DNA of 64,000 nucleotides. It comes from Chlorobaculum sp. MV4-Y (lineage in GTDB: Bacteria; Bacteroidota; Chlorobiia; Chlorobiales; Chlorobiaceae). The notes under the pieces were generated by a model, which did no database searches, had not been told where the DNA came from, and saw only the letters and a program-made list of their open reading frames with translations. The stretch spans positions 1,114,480 to 1,178,479 of the forward strand of contig NZ_CP104202.1 of NCBI RefSeq assembly GCF_025244685.1, given 5' to 3'. The translations under genes and the position numbers were made by a program. Shown here one piece after another: positions 1-9,339 of this stretch (its first letter is position 1; every line of letters begins with the position of its first letter).

Positions 1-836
1 AGGACATCGACTCCGAGTTCCTGCACGACTTTCGCGTCGCCATCCGCCGAAGCCGCTCGATTCTTCGCCTGCTCAACGGCGTGTTCGATCCCGAAAAAAC
101 CGCTTGGGCACTCGCCGGGCTGCGCGAGCTTGGCAAACGCACCAACGACCTGCGAGACAGCGACGTCTATCTGCTCCGGCGCGAAGAGTATACCAGCCTC
201 CTGCCGCCATCGTTGAGAGCGGCGCTCGATCCCTTTTTCAGCGATCTCGAAGCAGATAAACGTTTGCATCACAGGCAATTCTGTCGCTACCTTACAGACA
301 GGGAATATTCCGGCTTTATGACCTCGCTGAAAGAGTTCATCGCGGAGGGAGAACTTCCCGATCCGGAAACCGCGCCACTCGCCGCAGAGCCAACGGGCGA
401 TGTGGCAGCAAAAACGATCAGGAAAGCGCTGAAAAAGGTTCTCGTGCACGGACGGCGTACCGGCAGCGAAACCAGCGACGCCGAACTTCACGAACTGCGC
501 ATCGACTGCAAAAAGCTCCGGTACCTGCTTGAATTTTTCGCCTCACTCTTCCCTCCGAAAGCCACCACGCAGGTGCTCCGGCAGATGAAGGCGTTGCAGG
601 ACAACCTCGGCACCTTCGTTGACCTCTCGGTGCAGATGGAGTTCCTGCAGAGCCGCCTCGAAGCCATTCCGGCGGACAGGGGCGGCATCAGCGAGGCGGC
701 AGCGATCGGCGGTTTGCTCACGACGCTCTACCGTGAAAGGGAAAAAGTCAGGGAACATTTCCACGAAATCTTCTCCGGATTCGATAGCAGCGAAACCGGG
801 GAACTGTTCGATGAACTGTTGACCGGACTTGCCTGA
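1..836 (+). CDS. CHAD-domain protein (5' partial)
   Basis: The reading frame is open from the window edge and ends at TGA 834-836, so the N-terminus lies outside. CHAD domains are alpha-helical, rich in conserved His/Arg/Lys, and are known to bind inorganic polyphosphate and to sit on polyphosphate granules. Visible CHAD hallmarks are an early basic helix ([12 protein letters not shown], from about base 27), [13 protein letters not shown], and a second basic helix [19 protein letters not shown] near base 490. The following ParA-like gene starts 3 bases after the stop, so the two are probably co-transcribed. Together they suggest a link between polyphosphate bodies and ParA-driven positioning, but this is inference. 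An upstream CYTH or other domain may exist outside the window. Confidence 0.85.
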   Translation, partial: DIDSEFLHDFRVAIRRSRSILRLLNGVFDPEKTAWALAGLRELGKRTNDLRDSDVYLLRREEYTSLLPPSLRAALDPFFSDLEADKRLHHRQFCRYLTDREYSGFMTSLKEFIAEGELPDPETAPLAAEPTGDVAAKTIRKALKKVLVHGRRTGSETSDAELHELRIDCKKLRYLLEFFASLFPPKATTQVLRQMKALQDNLGTFVDLSVQMEFLQSRLEAIPADRGGISEAAAIGGLLTTLYREREKVREHFHEIFSGFDSSETGELFDELLTGLA

Positions 837-838
837 AC

Positions 839-1585
839 ATGAAAACCATTGCCCTGTACAGCATCAAGGGCGGCGTTGGCAAAACAGCCGCCGCCGTCAA
901 CCTTTCGTTTCTTGCCGCATCGCCCTCAACCCCAGCACTGATCTGTGACCTTGACCCTCAGGGGGCCAGCTCGTTCTATTTCCGCATCACGGCCCCGCGC
1001 AAGTACAACAGCGAAAAATTCCTGAAGGGCAACGACAAAATCCTGAAGAACATTAAAGCGACGGACTTCGAGAACCTCGACCTGCTCCCCTCCGATCTTT
1101 CCTACCGGAACCTCGACATCGAGCTATCGGAGTCGAAAAAACCCAAAAAGCTGCTGTCGAAAAATCTCGAAGGAGTTGCCGACGAATACCGGTACCTCTT
1201 TTTCGATTGCCCGCCGAACCTAACGCTCCTCTCAGAGAGCGTCTTCCGCGCCTCCGACCTGATTTTGGTGCCAGTAATTCCGACGACGCTTTCGATCCGT
1301 ACTTTCAACCAGCTCGTGGAATTTTTCACCGAAAATGGCCTTGACAGCTCAAAGATCGTCGGATTCTTCTCGATGGAGGAGAAAAGAAAAACGATGCACC
1401 GGGAAATCGTCGAGGAGTACCAGAGCCACCCTTCGATGCTCAGGCAAACCATTCCATACAGCTCCGACGTTGAAAAAATGGGCCTCACCCGCGCCCCCCT
1501 CAACGCCACCCACCCCAAAAGCAATGCCGGGCAAGCTTACAGCAAGCTGTGGGAAGAGGTGCGCGAGCGAATTGAAAATGGATAA
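839..1585 (+). CDS. ParA/MinD-family ATPase
   Basis: A 248-residue P-loop ATPase of the ParA/Soj type. The N-terminus has the deviant Walker A motif KGGVGKT at about residues 10-16. LICDLDPQG follows near residues 38-46 and a Walker B-like LFFDCPPN near residue 124, all typical of ParA proteins that form ATP-dependent dimers on DNA and position cargo. The start ATG lies 3 bases after the CHAD gene stop. No ParB partner or parS site is visible nearby, so it is more likely an orphan ParA that positions a protein or granule than a chromosome-partition ParA. The 3' end faces the convergent metallophosphoesterase gene across a 68-base gap. Confidence 0.88.
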   Translation: MKTIALYSIKGGVGKTAAAVNLSFLAASPSTPALICDLDPQGASSFYFRITAPRKYNSEKFLKGNDKILKNIKATDFENLDLLPSDLSYRNLDIELSESKKPKKLLSKNLEGVADEYRYLFFDCPPNLTLLSESVFRASDLILVPVIPTTLSIRTFNQLVEFFTENGLDSSKIVGFFSMEEKRKTMHREIVEEYQSHPSMLRQTIPYSSDVEKMGLTRAPLNATHPKSNAGQAYSKLWEEVRERIENG

Positions 1586-1653
1586 TTGATAATGAAGAGT
1601 GTATCGTCTTCAATTCTCTTCATCCTATCCGACATAGAAGTCCAAGTCAACAT

Positions 1654-2715
1654 TCACGCCAGCAGCCGGATTCTCGAAAATACGTAATCGAGGTGATCCT
1701 CGTTCAGCACAACACGATAGATACCGCTGTTGCCGAACTCCCGCGGCGGATTGAGGCGTTCACCAGTCGAGCGGCCTCGCAAACCGTCCCTGCTCCAGTA
1801 AACGAGGCGGATCATACCATCCTCGATCTCGATGGCAGTGATACCTCGCTTGCCGATACAGCAGCCTGAATTGAAGATACTCGGAATGGCGATGGTGTCG
1901 TAGCGCCCGCTGCGCAGGCTTTTGTGGATGCCGTTCCGGTAGCACGATTCAAGCTCAAACCTGACCTCAGCAATTTCGATCTCGATTGCCTGTTGACGCG
2001 CAGCATCCGCCGGAGCATAGCTGCGGCACAGCTCTTCGAGGCGGTAATTCAGGTAGTCGAGCTTGGACATCGATTCAAAAAGGGGGCGATGCGTGTGACC
2101 GATGATCGAGATGAGCTTGAAGCGGTTCGAGAAGTCGTAAACCGAACGCTCGATGGCGTAGCGTTTCCGGCTGCTGTAGGAGACCGAGTAGTTGCGAAAA
2201 CCGAACGGACGGGCGAGGTAGCGCAGAAGGTAAAAGAGCGAACGGCTGAAAACCGAGCCTGGTTCGTTCAGGAACGGCGACGCCTGATGGCCGTGAAAGA
2301 ACAGGAGCGTCTGGCCTTCGTAGCTCAAGGCCAGCGATTCGCTCAGGGCAGAGGCGAGCTTGTAGTTATGATGATCGAGCAGAGCGTGATCGTGGTTGCC
2401 GTACAACTTCCGGAAGAAGCCGTTCCGCCCGAATGTCAACCACAGATCATACAGCCCGTCCCAGGCAGCGGCGATGGCATTGAGATCAAATTTGAACAGC
2501 TCCTCGACGTCGCCGTTCAGGACAAGGCTGAATCCATCCTCAAGGTACCGCTGGCGCAGCACTGTTTCGAAGAGCGGGCCGTTATGCCGAAATTCATCGT
2601 TGCGGCCGCCATCACCAAGATGCAGGTCGCTGAAAATCACGACCCGCGAGGCACGGTCAATCCCGATCGTTTCCGAGGTATGCAGAAGCCTTTCGAGATT
2701 GGAATAGCGCGTCAT
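1654..2715 (-). CDS. Calcineurin-like metallophosphoesterase (paralog 1)
   Basis: A 353-residue binuclear metallophosphoesterase. The metal-binding blocks of the superfamily are all present: FSDLHLGDGG (D30, H32), NGD (68-69), GNHDH (106-110), FHGHQAS (141-146) and IIGHTHRP (205-211). The layout resembles the LpxH/UDP-diacylglucosamine pyrophosphatase branch, but the protein is about 100 residues longer than LpxH, so the substrate is unknown. The next gene upstream on this strand is a close paralog with the same motifs and an almost identical C-terminus (LNEDHLDYVFSRIRLLA in both), which points to tandem duplication. Each gene probably has its own promoter, since 140 bases separate them. Confidence 0.85.
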   Translation of the reverse strand: MTRYSNLERLLHTSETIGIDRASRVVIFSDLHLGDGGRNDEFRHNGPLFETVLRQRYLEDGFSLVLNGDVEELFKFDLNAIAAAWDGLYDLWLTFGRNGFFRKLYGNHDHALLDHHNYKLASALSESLALSYEGQTLLFFHGHQASPFLNEPGSVFSRSLFYLLRYLARPFGFRNYSVSYSSRKRYAIERSVYDFSNRFKLISIIGHTHRPLFESMSKLDYLNYRLEELCRSYAPADAARQQAIEIEIAEVRFELESCYRNGIHKSLRSGRYDTIAIPSIFNSGCCIGKRGITAIEIEDGMIRLVYWSRDGLRGRSTGERLNPPREFGNSGIYRVVLNEDHLDYVFSRIRLLA

Positions 2716-2855
2716 GTACCGCCAGGTGGATAAAAAAACCGGTTTGCTTCAGCAAAGGTAAAAGGTAAGCTTTTTCAAATCAGCACTTTGCAAAATTCCC
2801 GCAAACTTTCGGCAAACTCTTTTCGCCAGCTCAGTCCGATCCGACGGCTCTTTTC

Positions 2856-3929
2856 TCAGGCCAGCAGGCGGATTCGCGAAAACACATAATCCAGGTGATC
2901 CTCGTTCAGCACGATGCGGTAAAAACCGGTATCACCGAGCTGTTCCGGCTCGCTGTTCCGGTCGCTGACAAAGCGCCGCCCCTGCTTCTCCTTGAACCAG
3001 TAAACCAGCCGGATCCGGTCGCCGTCGATTTCGAGAGCAGTGACGCCCCGCTTGCCGATGGCGCAACCCGAGTTGAAGACACTCGGAATGGCGATGTTGT
3101 TGTAACGTCCGCTACGCAGACCGATCTTCTTGCCTTCGGTGAAACAGGCATCGAGCATCGCCTTTAGCTCGCCGATCCGCTCCTGGATGGCAAGGCGCTC
3201 CTCCGGCCGGGCCGAGGGGTACTGGCGGCAAAGCTCCTCGATCTTGTAGTTGAGATGATCGACCTTCGAGAGCGACTCAAACAGCGGACGATGGGTGTGA
3301 CCGATAATCGAGACGATTTTGGCCTGGTTCGAGAATTCGTAGATCGATTTTTCGATGGCGAACCTGCGGCGACTGTTGTAGGCTGTCGAGAAGTTGCGAA
3401 TGCCGATGGGCTTGGCCACGTATCGCAGGAACAGAACAACCGCGCGGCTGACGAGCGGGTAGGTCTCCCAGAGCAGAATCGAGGCCTGATGGCCGTGAAA
3501 GAGCAGCATCACCTCCTCCTCGTACTGGAACCTGATCGATTCGAGCAGATGCTTCGAAAGCGGGTAATTCCGCTCCTCGAAAAGATCGGAGTCGTGGTTG
3601 CCGTAGGTCTTCCAGAAAAACCCGTTCTTCTCGAATTGCAGAAACAGATCGTAGATATGGCCCCATACCCTGGTTATATCTTCGAGCGAGAACTTGAAGA
3701 GCTCCTCGATATCGCCGTTCAGCACAAGGCTGTACTCACCCGGCAGGTAATAGTCCTGAAGCATCGAACGAACAAGCTCCGAATTTCGCCGGAACTCGTC
3801 ACGCCGCCCGCCGTTACCCATGTGCAGATCGCTCAGAATCAGCACTTTGGACGAACTGTCAAGCCTTACGGGCCTCGCCGTTTCAAGCAGTTTTTCAAGA
3901 TGGGGATGTTTCTTCTGATGCAGGCTCAC
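2856..3929 (-). CDS. Calcineurin-like metallophosphoesterase (paralog 2)
   Basis: This is the tandem paralog of the downstream phosphoesterase, with the same metal-ligand series: LSDLHMGNGG, NGD, YGNHDSD, FHGHQAS and IIGHTHRP. The frame stays open to an ATG at 4004, but the extra 25 residues have no counterpart in paralog 1. The GTG at 3927-3929 gives an N-terminus (SLHQKKHPHLEKLLETA) that aligns with paralog 1, so it was chosen with modest confidence. The gene is divergent from the TrmH gene to the right. The role is a soluble phosphodiesterase or phosphatase of unknown substrate. Confidence 0.82.
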   Translation of the reverse strand: MSLHQKKHPHLEKLLETARPVRLDSSSKVLILSDLHMGNGGRRDEFRRNSELVRSMLQDYYLPGEYSLVLNGDIEELFKFSLEDITRVWGHIYDLFLQFEKNGFFWKTYGNHDSDLFEERNYPLSKHLLESIRFQYEEEVMLLFHGHQASILLWETYPLVSRAVVLFLRYVAKPIGIRNFSTAYNSRRRFAIEKSIYEFSNQAKIVSIIGHTHRPLFESLSKVDHLNYKIEELCRQYPSARPEERLAIQERIGELKAMLDACFTEGKKIGLRSGRYNNIAIPSVFNSGCAIGKRGVTALEIDGDRIRLVYWFKEKQGRRFVSDRNSEPEQLGDTGFYRIVLNEDHLDYVFSRIRLLA

Positions 3930-4195
3930 TGATGAAAACTCATGGTTACAGACACATTTTTCAGACGGATGAGTACCGTCTACCGATACAACAGAGCACG
4001 CCACTCAAAGGTTCTCGACCAGCTTTTCACGAGCCACAACCTCTTCTTCAAAAACCGAATATACTTTTAAGAATTGCATTTACCTCGTTTTGCAAAGTAT
4101 CTGCCATTCATGGATGCCTGATTGAAGATTTAACGAAAAATGACTTTCTTTTCAGAATACCTCAAGCAAGGCTTCATCAAACAAACCGCATCGCA

Positions 4196-4846
4196 TTGGT
4201 ATCACCTGAACGATTCCGGAAAATCCGCGAGCTGCTCGAAAAGCGGCAAACCGACCTGACGCTGGTCATGGACAACGTCAACAAGCCGCACAACCTGGCC
4301 GCCATCATCCGGAGCTGCGACGCGGTCGGCATCCACCAGGTGCACGCTATCTCCTACCGCTCCTCGATCAAGACCAAGCAGCACACGGCAGCGGGTGCAA
4401 GTCGCTGGCTCAAGGTGCGCCTCAACGAATCGATTGTACCGGTCGGCGAGCAGCTTCGGCAGTCGGGAATGCAGATTCTCGTAGCCAACTATTGCCCGGA
4501 GGCGGTGGATTTCCGGTCGATCGACTACACCCGCCCGACGGCCATCGTGATGGGCGAAGAGCTGAAAGGACCATCGCAGGAGGCACTCGACCTCGCCGAC
4601 AACTTCATCTACATCCCGATGATGGGTATGGTCGAGTCGCTGAACGTCTCGGTCGCCGCCGCGCTCATTCTTTTCGAAGCACAGCGCCAGCGGCAGGCCG
4701 CTGGATTGTACGACACACGCCACTTCAGCGATGCCGACTTCGAGCAACTGCTCTTCGAGTACACCTACCCGCGCTTTGCCGCCGTGCTACGCGAGCAGGG
4801 CAAACCATACCCGAAACTCGACGAAAACGGTGCATTCACGGAGTGA
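4196..4846 (+). CDS. trmH: tRNA (guanosine-2'-O-)-methyltransferase TrmH
   Basis: A SpoU/TrmH-family SPOUT methyltransferase that 2'-O-methylates G18 in the D-loop of tRNA using S-adenosylmethionine. The hallmark blocks follow the Escherichia coli TrmH order: NKPHNLAAIIRSCDAVGIH (motif 1, with the catalytic Arg), AIVMGEELKGPSQEAL (motif 2) and IPMMGMVESLNVSVAAALIL (motif 3, knot). A C-terminal extension like that of E. coli TrmH follows. The frame is open back to an ATG at 3932, but that stretch is unlike the family. The TTG at 4196 places VSPERFRKIRELLEKRQTDLT where E. coli TrmH begins. The start is therefore uncertain. No good ribosome-binding site is visible. Confidence 0.85.
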   Translation: MVSPERFRKIRELLEKRQTDLTLVMDNVNKPHNLAAIIRSCDAVGIHQVHAISYRSSIKTKQHTAAGASRWLKVRLNESIVPVGEQLRQSGMQILVANYCPEAVDFRSIDYTRPTAIVMGEELKGPSQEALDLADNFIYIPMMGMVESLNVSVAAALILFEAQRQRQAAGLYDTRHFSDADFEQLLFEYTYPRFAAVLREQGKPYPKLDENGAFTE

Positions 4847-5096
4847 GGCTAATGGCCCCGTGGTATTTCGCTAAAATATTACCATTTGTCGAGTGCACGT
4901 CATCTGGTGTCTCTGTCAGATAAAGCGTCGGCAATAACCGTTTTTTCTTTTCCTCGCGATTTTGCGGAGTTCAGCGCTGAAAACAAACTCCAAACTGACC
5001 ATAGAAAGAACAGCCGGCTTGAAACTTTTTTCCTGGCAGCCAAAGAAAAAAGGTGCAGCACAGGCACGCATCAAACCGCCAAACAAACGATGACCG

Positions 5097-5713
5097 ATGA
5101 TTTCTCATGCCCTGACAATCGTGGTCAACGAACTGAATGCTCATCTGAAGGATGCGTATGAGATGAGTACGGAAATTGCGCGACTCGGCAATCCATCCGA
5201 CGGTTTCGATACCTCGAACAACGGCATTTCAAGGGATTCGGTGATTTTTCCGTTATCAATGTCAGAGAGGAAAAAACGCTCAAGAACCAGCCGAATTACC
5301 GGCGCGATGAAACCAACCTGAAAGCACTGTATGAAAATCCGCCGGTTTTCCTGAATTTCCAGATTCTCGTCATCGCGCCTCATGCGAACTACTCTAACGG
5401 CCTTTTGATGCTCTCCAGAGTATTGCGATTTTTCCAGTTCCGGAACGTCTTCACCCAGGACAACGTCAAACCCGCCTCGATCGCCGGCAATGCGCCAACC
5501 AACGACCTCGATTGCCTTGAATCATTCAAGCTGATTTTCGATCTCCACTCCCCTTCGATGGAAGAGGTCAACCACCTCTGGGGAACACTCGGCGGAAAGC
5601 AGTACCCCTTCGTCATCTACTGGATGCGAATGCTCGACCTCAAGTTCCGTGGACGCCCGAAGGAGGGCCGCCTCGTCACGGAGATCGTCACTGAAATCAG
5701 CCATAAACTCTGA
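5097..5713 (+). pseudogene. DUF4255 eCIS protein (Pvc16-like cap/terminator), frameshifted
   Basis: First gene of the contractile injection locus. DUF4255 (Pvc16/Afp16) proteins cap the tube and sheath and set particle length. The start frame reads MISHALTIVVNELNAHL and, after ...SRDSVIF, runs out of family sequence. The family continues one frame over as VINVREEKTLKNQPNYRR, then ALYENPPVFLNFQILV, ANYSNGLLMLSRVLRFFQFRN, and the usual C-terminus to TGA 5711-5713. One extra base at the T5 run 5245-5249 would join the two parts into a 205-residue protein of normal size. As read, the product stops near 5319. Transcriptional or ribosomal slippage, real decay or a base-call error are all possible. 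Confidence 0.8.
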
Positions 5714-5719
5714 CGCATC

Positions 5720-6733
5720 ATGGCTGAACAAACTGAAAAAGCATACCGCAAACTCTTCGAGGTGCGCATCGTCCACCACTACTGGCTGGACAACGGCACA
5801 ACGCTGTTCGACCGCCTCTCTGACGAGCAGCAGGAACGTTATCTGTTAAATTATGACGTGAAAGCATTTCTGGAGATCAAGCCGACGGCAGCGACCGAAA
5901 GAACAATGAAAACCTACCAGGTTATCTGGCGAAAGACGAAAACCGGCTTCATCGTGGCCGCGCCCGACGACGCGGTTCTGCCTTCAGACACCGTGCTGGA
6001 GTAGAGTCTTGCCGTCATTGACCCGGAATTCTTCAACTACACGGCGCTCACCTTGCAGCCGCAGGCGATCCGCGAATGCTACACTGGCGACAAAAGCGCC
6101 CGCTACCGGTTCAAGGAGAACGTGCCGGTGTTCAGCAACCTTACCGGAGCTTCGAGGGGCAGCGGCGAAAGCAAGCGTCTCTTCCTGTCGCGAGAGATCG
6201 AGTCGCTCGACACCGGGGACAAGGCCGAAGCGCTTTTCGAGAAAAGCGGTGCGCTCTGCCAGCTCACGGCTGACCAGACCGGCGGCGATCCGACCTCCCA
6301 GACGCTTGACAGCGACGTCAGCTCGATGCCGGTTTTCGCCAACCAGAACGACGTACCGGGGATCACGCCGCCAGAGGGCATAACAGATGCGCCATCGAGA
6401 GGCATCCTGCTCGACGATGATCTGCCCACCAACCTTTTCGCACTCGTCAGCCTCACGGCAAAACGCAGTGATGACGATGAATTCAGTTTCATCGACAACA
6501 ATGGCAAGCCACTAGCGGAATGCCCTGTCTTTGAGGTGCGCTTCAAAAACCGCCACACCTGGTGGAAGTGGATCGGTCGTGACGGCACCGAAAGCCTCTC
6601 GACAGAACCGTTGCCCATGACGTATTACGGCAATGCGTCCGGTTCAACCAGGCCGAAACACTCCGTAGAAATGGTCAAGACCGAGCTGACCGGAACCACC
6701 ATATCAAAAATTGTTTCGGAAATATTTATCTGA
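5720..6733 (+). pseudogene. Conserved eCIS protein of unknown function with in-frame TAG
   Basis: The N-terminal 94 residues (KLFEVRIVHHYWLDNGTTLF, GFIVAAPDDAVLPSDTVLE) end at TAG 6002-6004. The very same frame then continues without a further stop as SLAVIDPEFFNYTALTLQ, YRFKENVPVFSNLTG and SKRLFLSREIE to TGA 6731-6733. From memory, proteins of this pattern sit beside DUF4255 genes in Bacteroidetes-type eCIS loci as one polypeptide, so a 337-residue product broken by a single nonsense codon at position 95 is likely. No ATG or clear ribosome-binding site restarts translation just after the TAG. The role is unknown; it is presumably structural or for assembly. It starts 6 bases after the DUF4255 gene. 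Confidence 0.72.
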
Positions 6734-6762
6734 CCCAACCTCAACCTAAAACGGGATACATC

Positions 6763-8832
6763 ATGGCAACAATGTACAAGACCCCCGGCGTCTATATCGA
6801 AGAGATCCCGAAGTTTCCACCTTCGATTGCACCTGTGGCGACGGCGATTCCGGCCTTTATCGGCTACACCGAAAAGGCGCTCAAAAACGGTGAGTCGCTG
6901 ACCAACAAGCCGACCAGAATCGAATCCATCGCCGAATACGTGGAGCTGTTCGGCGAGGGGCCTTCTCAGGAGATCGAGGTCTATCTCGACGCGAACAACA
7001 ACTACGCGGGCTGTGGACAGTCCGGCAGCGGACGCCTGCTGTATGACAGCCTGAGAATGTTCTACGCCAACGGCGGGGGCAACTGCTACATCGTCTCGAT
7101 CGGCAGCTACAGCGACAGCCTCGACAAACAGGTCTTCCTCGACGGCCTCGAGGCGATTGAGAACGAAGACGAGCCGACCATCCTGCTTTTCCCGGACGCC
7201 GTGAACCTGTCCGGCAACGGACTGCACGACGTGCAGGTCGCCGCGCTCGCGCAGTGCAACAAGCTTCAGGACAGGGTGACGGTCTGCGACACGGTCAAAT
7301 CGGATGATTTCAGCGCGGACGTCCAGAAACTCCGCGACAACATCGGCATCAACAACCTCAAGTACGGTGCAGCTTACGGCCCCTGGATCAACACGAGTCT
7401 CCCCCGTTACTTCTACTTCCGTGACCTCACGCTCAAGCGCGACAACGCCGCAGGCGCGAACGTTCCGGCAACAAGCCTGACCAGCGATTCCTCGATCCTT
7501 CAGATACTCTCTGATGTCACCGAAGCGCAGAAAGCCGTCGATGCGCTCGATGCTGCCGAAACCGCCGCTGCTGGAGCGGGCAAAACCTGGGCTGATCAGC
7601 TGAAAGCACTTTCAGACGCCTATAACACTTCGTCGGCGACCACGCTTGCGGCTCTAGAAGCTCCCTTGCAGGCCATCTACGACCTGCTTGCCGAAATCGT
7701 GGCTGGCGTCAGCGACATGATCGCCTCGCTTCCGAAGGTCGTCACCGGTTCGCCCGATCCTTCGGTTCCAGAGACCAAGGATTTTATTCTCAAAAAAGAC
7801 ATCACACAGTACCTCGGCAGCTCCAAGCTGAAAAGCTCGGTCTTCGACGTGCTGGCCGCGCACTACAATTACCTGGCCACAACGGGAATGCCCGTGGAAC
7901 CCGACGATGGTACACCCGACCCGGAGAATGTAAAAATCAAACTGTTTTCGGACGGCCCCTCTACCCCGTCAACCGATCTCGGCAAAGCAATCGCCCTGCT
8001 CGACTACAGCTCCAGCCCGTTTACCTCTTGTGCCGATCCCGCAGTCACCGCGAAATACGCTGCCGCGACAACGGACAAAGAGGCTGCCGACATCGCCAAG
8101 AACGCTGCCGTACAGGCCGCCAGCTCGATCATCGCGCTCTTCCGCTTCGCGCAGAGTTCGGCGGCGGAGTATGAAAAGAGGTTCAACGACGCCCTGATCA
8201 GCGGTTTCGGAACCTACAAGAGCCTCGTCAGCAAGGCCATCGAATCGCTCAACCAGCTTCCGCCGTCGGGCGCAATTGCCGGTGTGTACGCGGCTGTTGA
8301 CTCGGATCGCGGTGTCTGGAAAGCCCCGGCGAACATCAGCCTGAACTCGGTGGTCAGCCCGGTCGCCAAAATTTCGCAGGAGCAGCAGGCGGACTACAAC
8401 GTGGACGCGAATGCCGGCAAGTCGATCAACATCATCCGCAGCTTCACCGGCAAAGGCGTCCTGGTGTGGGGCGCTCGCACCTTGGCAGGCAACGACAACG
8501 AGTGGCGCTACGTCAACGTTCGGCGCTTCTTCAACTTCGTCGAGGAATCGGTCAAAAAGGCTACCGAACAGTTTGTCTTCGAACCCAACGACGCCAACAC
8601 CTGGGTACGCATCCAGGCGATGATCGAGAACTTTCTGACGGTTCTGTGGCGACAGGGCGCCTTGCAGGGCATCAAACCGGAACATGCGTTTTACGTCGCC
8701 GTCGGCCTCGGCAAAACCATGACCGCGCTGGACATCCTCGAAGGACGCATGATTATCGAAATCGGCATGGCCGCCGTCAGGCCCGCCGAGTTCATCATCC
8801 TGCGCTTCTCGCACAAGATGGCCGAGTCGTAA
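6763..8832 (+). CDS. eCIS contractile sheath protein
   Basis: A 689-residue tail-sheath protein, the contractile outer cylinder (Pvc2-4/Afp2-4, T4 gp18 fold). The N-terminus YKTPGVYIEEIPKFPPSI is the classic sheath handshake strand. The conserved C-terminal domain contains NIIRSFTGKGVLVWGARTL, EWRYVNVRRFFNFVEESV, FLTVLWRQGALQG and RPAEFIILRFSHKM. Between KYGAAYGPWINTSLPRYF (about residue 205) and SGAIAGVYAAVDSDRGVW (about residue 500) lies a large Ala-rich, partly helical insertion of roughly 260 residues, probably a surface domain. Only one sheath gene is present, unlike PVC/Afp, which have three. It follows the DUF4255 pair by 29 bases and precedes the tube genes. Confidence 0.93.
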   Translation: MATMYKTPGVYIEEIPKFPPSIAPVATAIPAFIGYTEKALKNGESLTNKPTRIESIAEYVELFGEGPSQEIEVYLDANNNYAGCGQSGSGRLLYDSLRMFYANGGGNCYIVSIGSYSDSLDKQVFLDGLEAIENEDEPTILLFPDAVNLSGNGLHDVQVAALAQCNKLQDRVTVCDTVKSDDFSADVQKLRDNIGINNLKYGAAYGPWINTSLPRYFYFRDLTLKRDNAAGANVPATSLTSDSSILQILSDVTEAQKAVDALDAAETAAAGAGKTWADQLKALSDAYNTSSATTLAALEAPLQAIYDLLAEIVAGVSDMIASLPKVVTGSPDPSVPETKDFILKKDITQYLGSSKLKSSVFDVLAAHYNYLATTGMPVEPDDGTPDPENVKIKLFSDGPSTPSTDLGKAIALLDYSSSPFTSCADPAVTAKYAAATTDKEAADIAKNAAVQAASSIIALFRFAQSSAAEYEKRFNDALISGFGTYKSLVSKAIESLNQLPPSGAIAGVYAAVDSDRGVWKAPANISLNSVVSPVAKISQEQQADYNVDANAGKSINIIRSFTGKGVLVWGARTLAGNDNEWRYVNVRRFFNFVEESVKKATEQFVFEPNDANTWVRIQAMIENFLTVLWRQGALQGIKPEHAFYVAVGLGKTMTALDILEGRMIIEIGMAAVRPAEFIILRFSHKMAES

Positions 8833-8888
8833 TCGTTGAACAGAGAATCAGATAGCAGTTTTATCAATCCATAAATTATCAGACCATC

Positions 8889-9326
8889 ATGGCACAGGAA
8901 TATCCGATACCAAGGTTTCACTTCCAGGTTGACTGGGGCGGCGCGAAACTCAGCTTCACCGAAGTCACCGGGCTGGTAATGGAGCGCGAAAAGATCGAGT
9001 ACCGGCACAGCGACAGCAAGGACTTCAGCAAGATCGCCATGCCGGGCATGGTCAAGAACAGCAACATCACGCTCAAGCGCGGCAAGTTCGAGAACGATTT
9101 CGACTTCAACACCTGGCTTGAGGATGTGGCCAACGAGCGCGTCGACAACCGCCGCGACGTCACCATCCGGCTGCTCAACGAGAAGCATTCGCCGGTGGCC
9201 GCGTGGACAGCGGCGCGCTGCTTCCCGGTCAAGATCACCGCGCCCGATCTGAAATCCGACGCCAACGAGGTGGCCATCGAGAGCATCGAGCTGGCGCACG
9301 AAGGGCTGAAACTGATGAAGGTCTGA
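8889..9326 (+). CDS. eCIS inner tube protein 1
   Basis: A 145-residue phage tail tube family (T4 gp19-like, Pvc1/Afp1) protein that stacks as hexamers to form the rigid inner tube. Diagnostic features are PRFHFQVDWGGAKLSFTEVTGL, a beta-hairpin stretch EREKIEYRHSDSKDFSKIAM, NITLKRGKFEND, a RRDVTIRLLNE block and the C-terminal EVAIESIELAHEGLKLMKV. The start ATG follows the sheath gene by 56 bases. It is probably the main tube subunit, since it directly follows the sheath, while the next gene is a second and more diverged copy. Confidence 0.92.
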   Translation: MAQEYPIPRFHFQVDWGGAKLSFTEVTGLVMEREKIEYRHSDSKDFSKIAMPGMVKNSNITLKRGKFENDFDFNTWLEDVANERVDNRRDVTIRLLNEKHSPVAAWTAARCFPVKITAPDLKSDANEVAIESIELAHEGLKLMKV

Positions 9327-9339
9327 ACGAGGCAGAACG

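Noticed and set aside
4886..5161. 91-codon plus frame before the eCIS locus
   Set aside because: No family signature; overlaps the better-supported DUF4255 start at 5097 in another frame.
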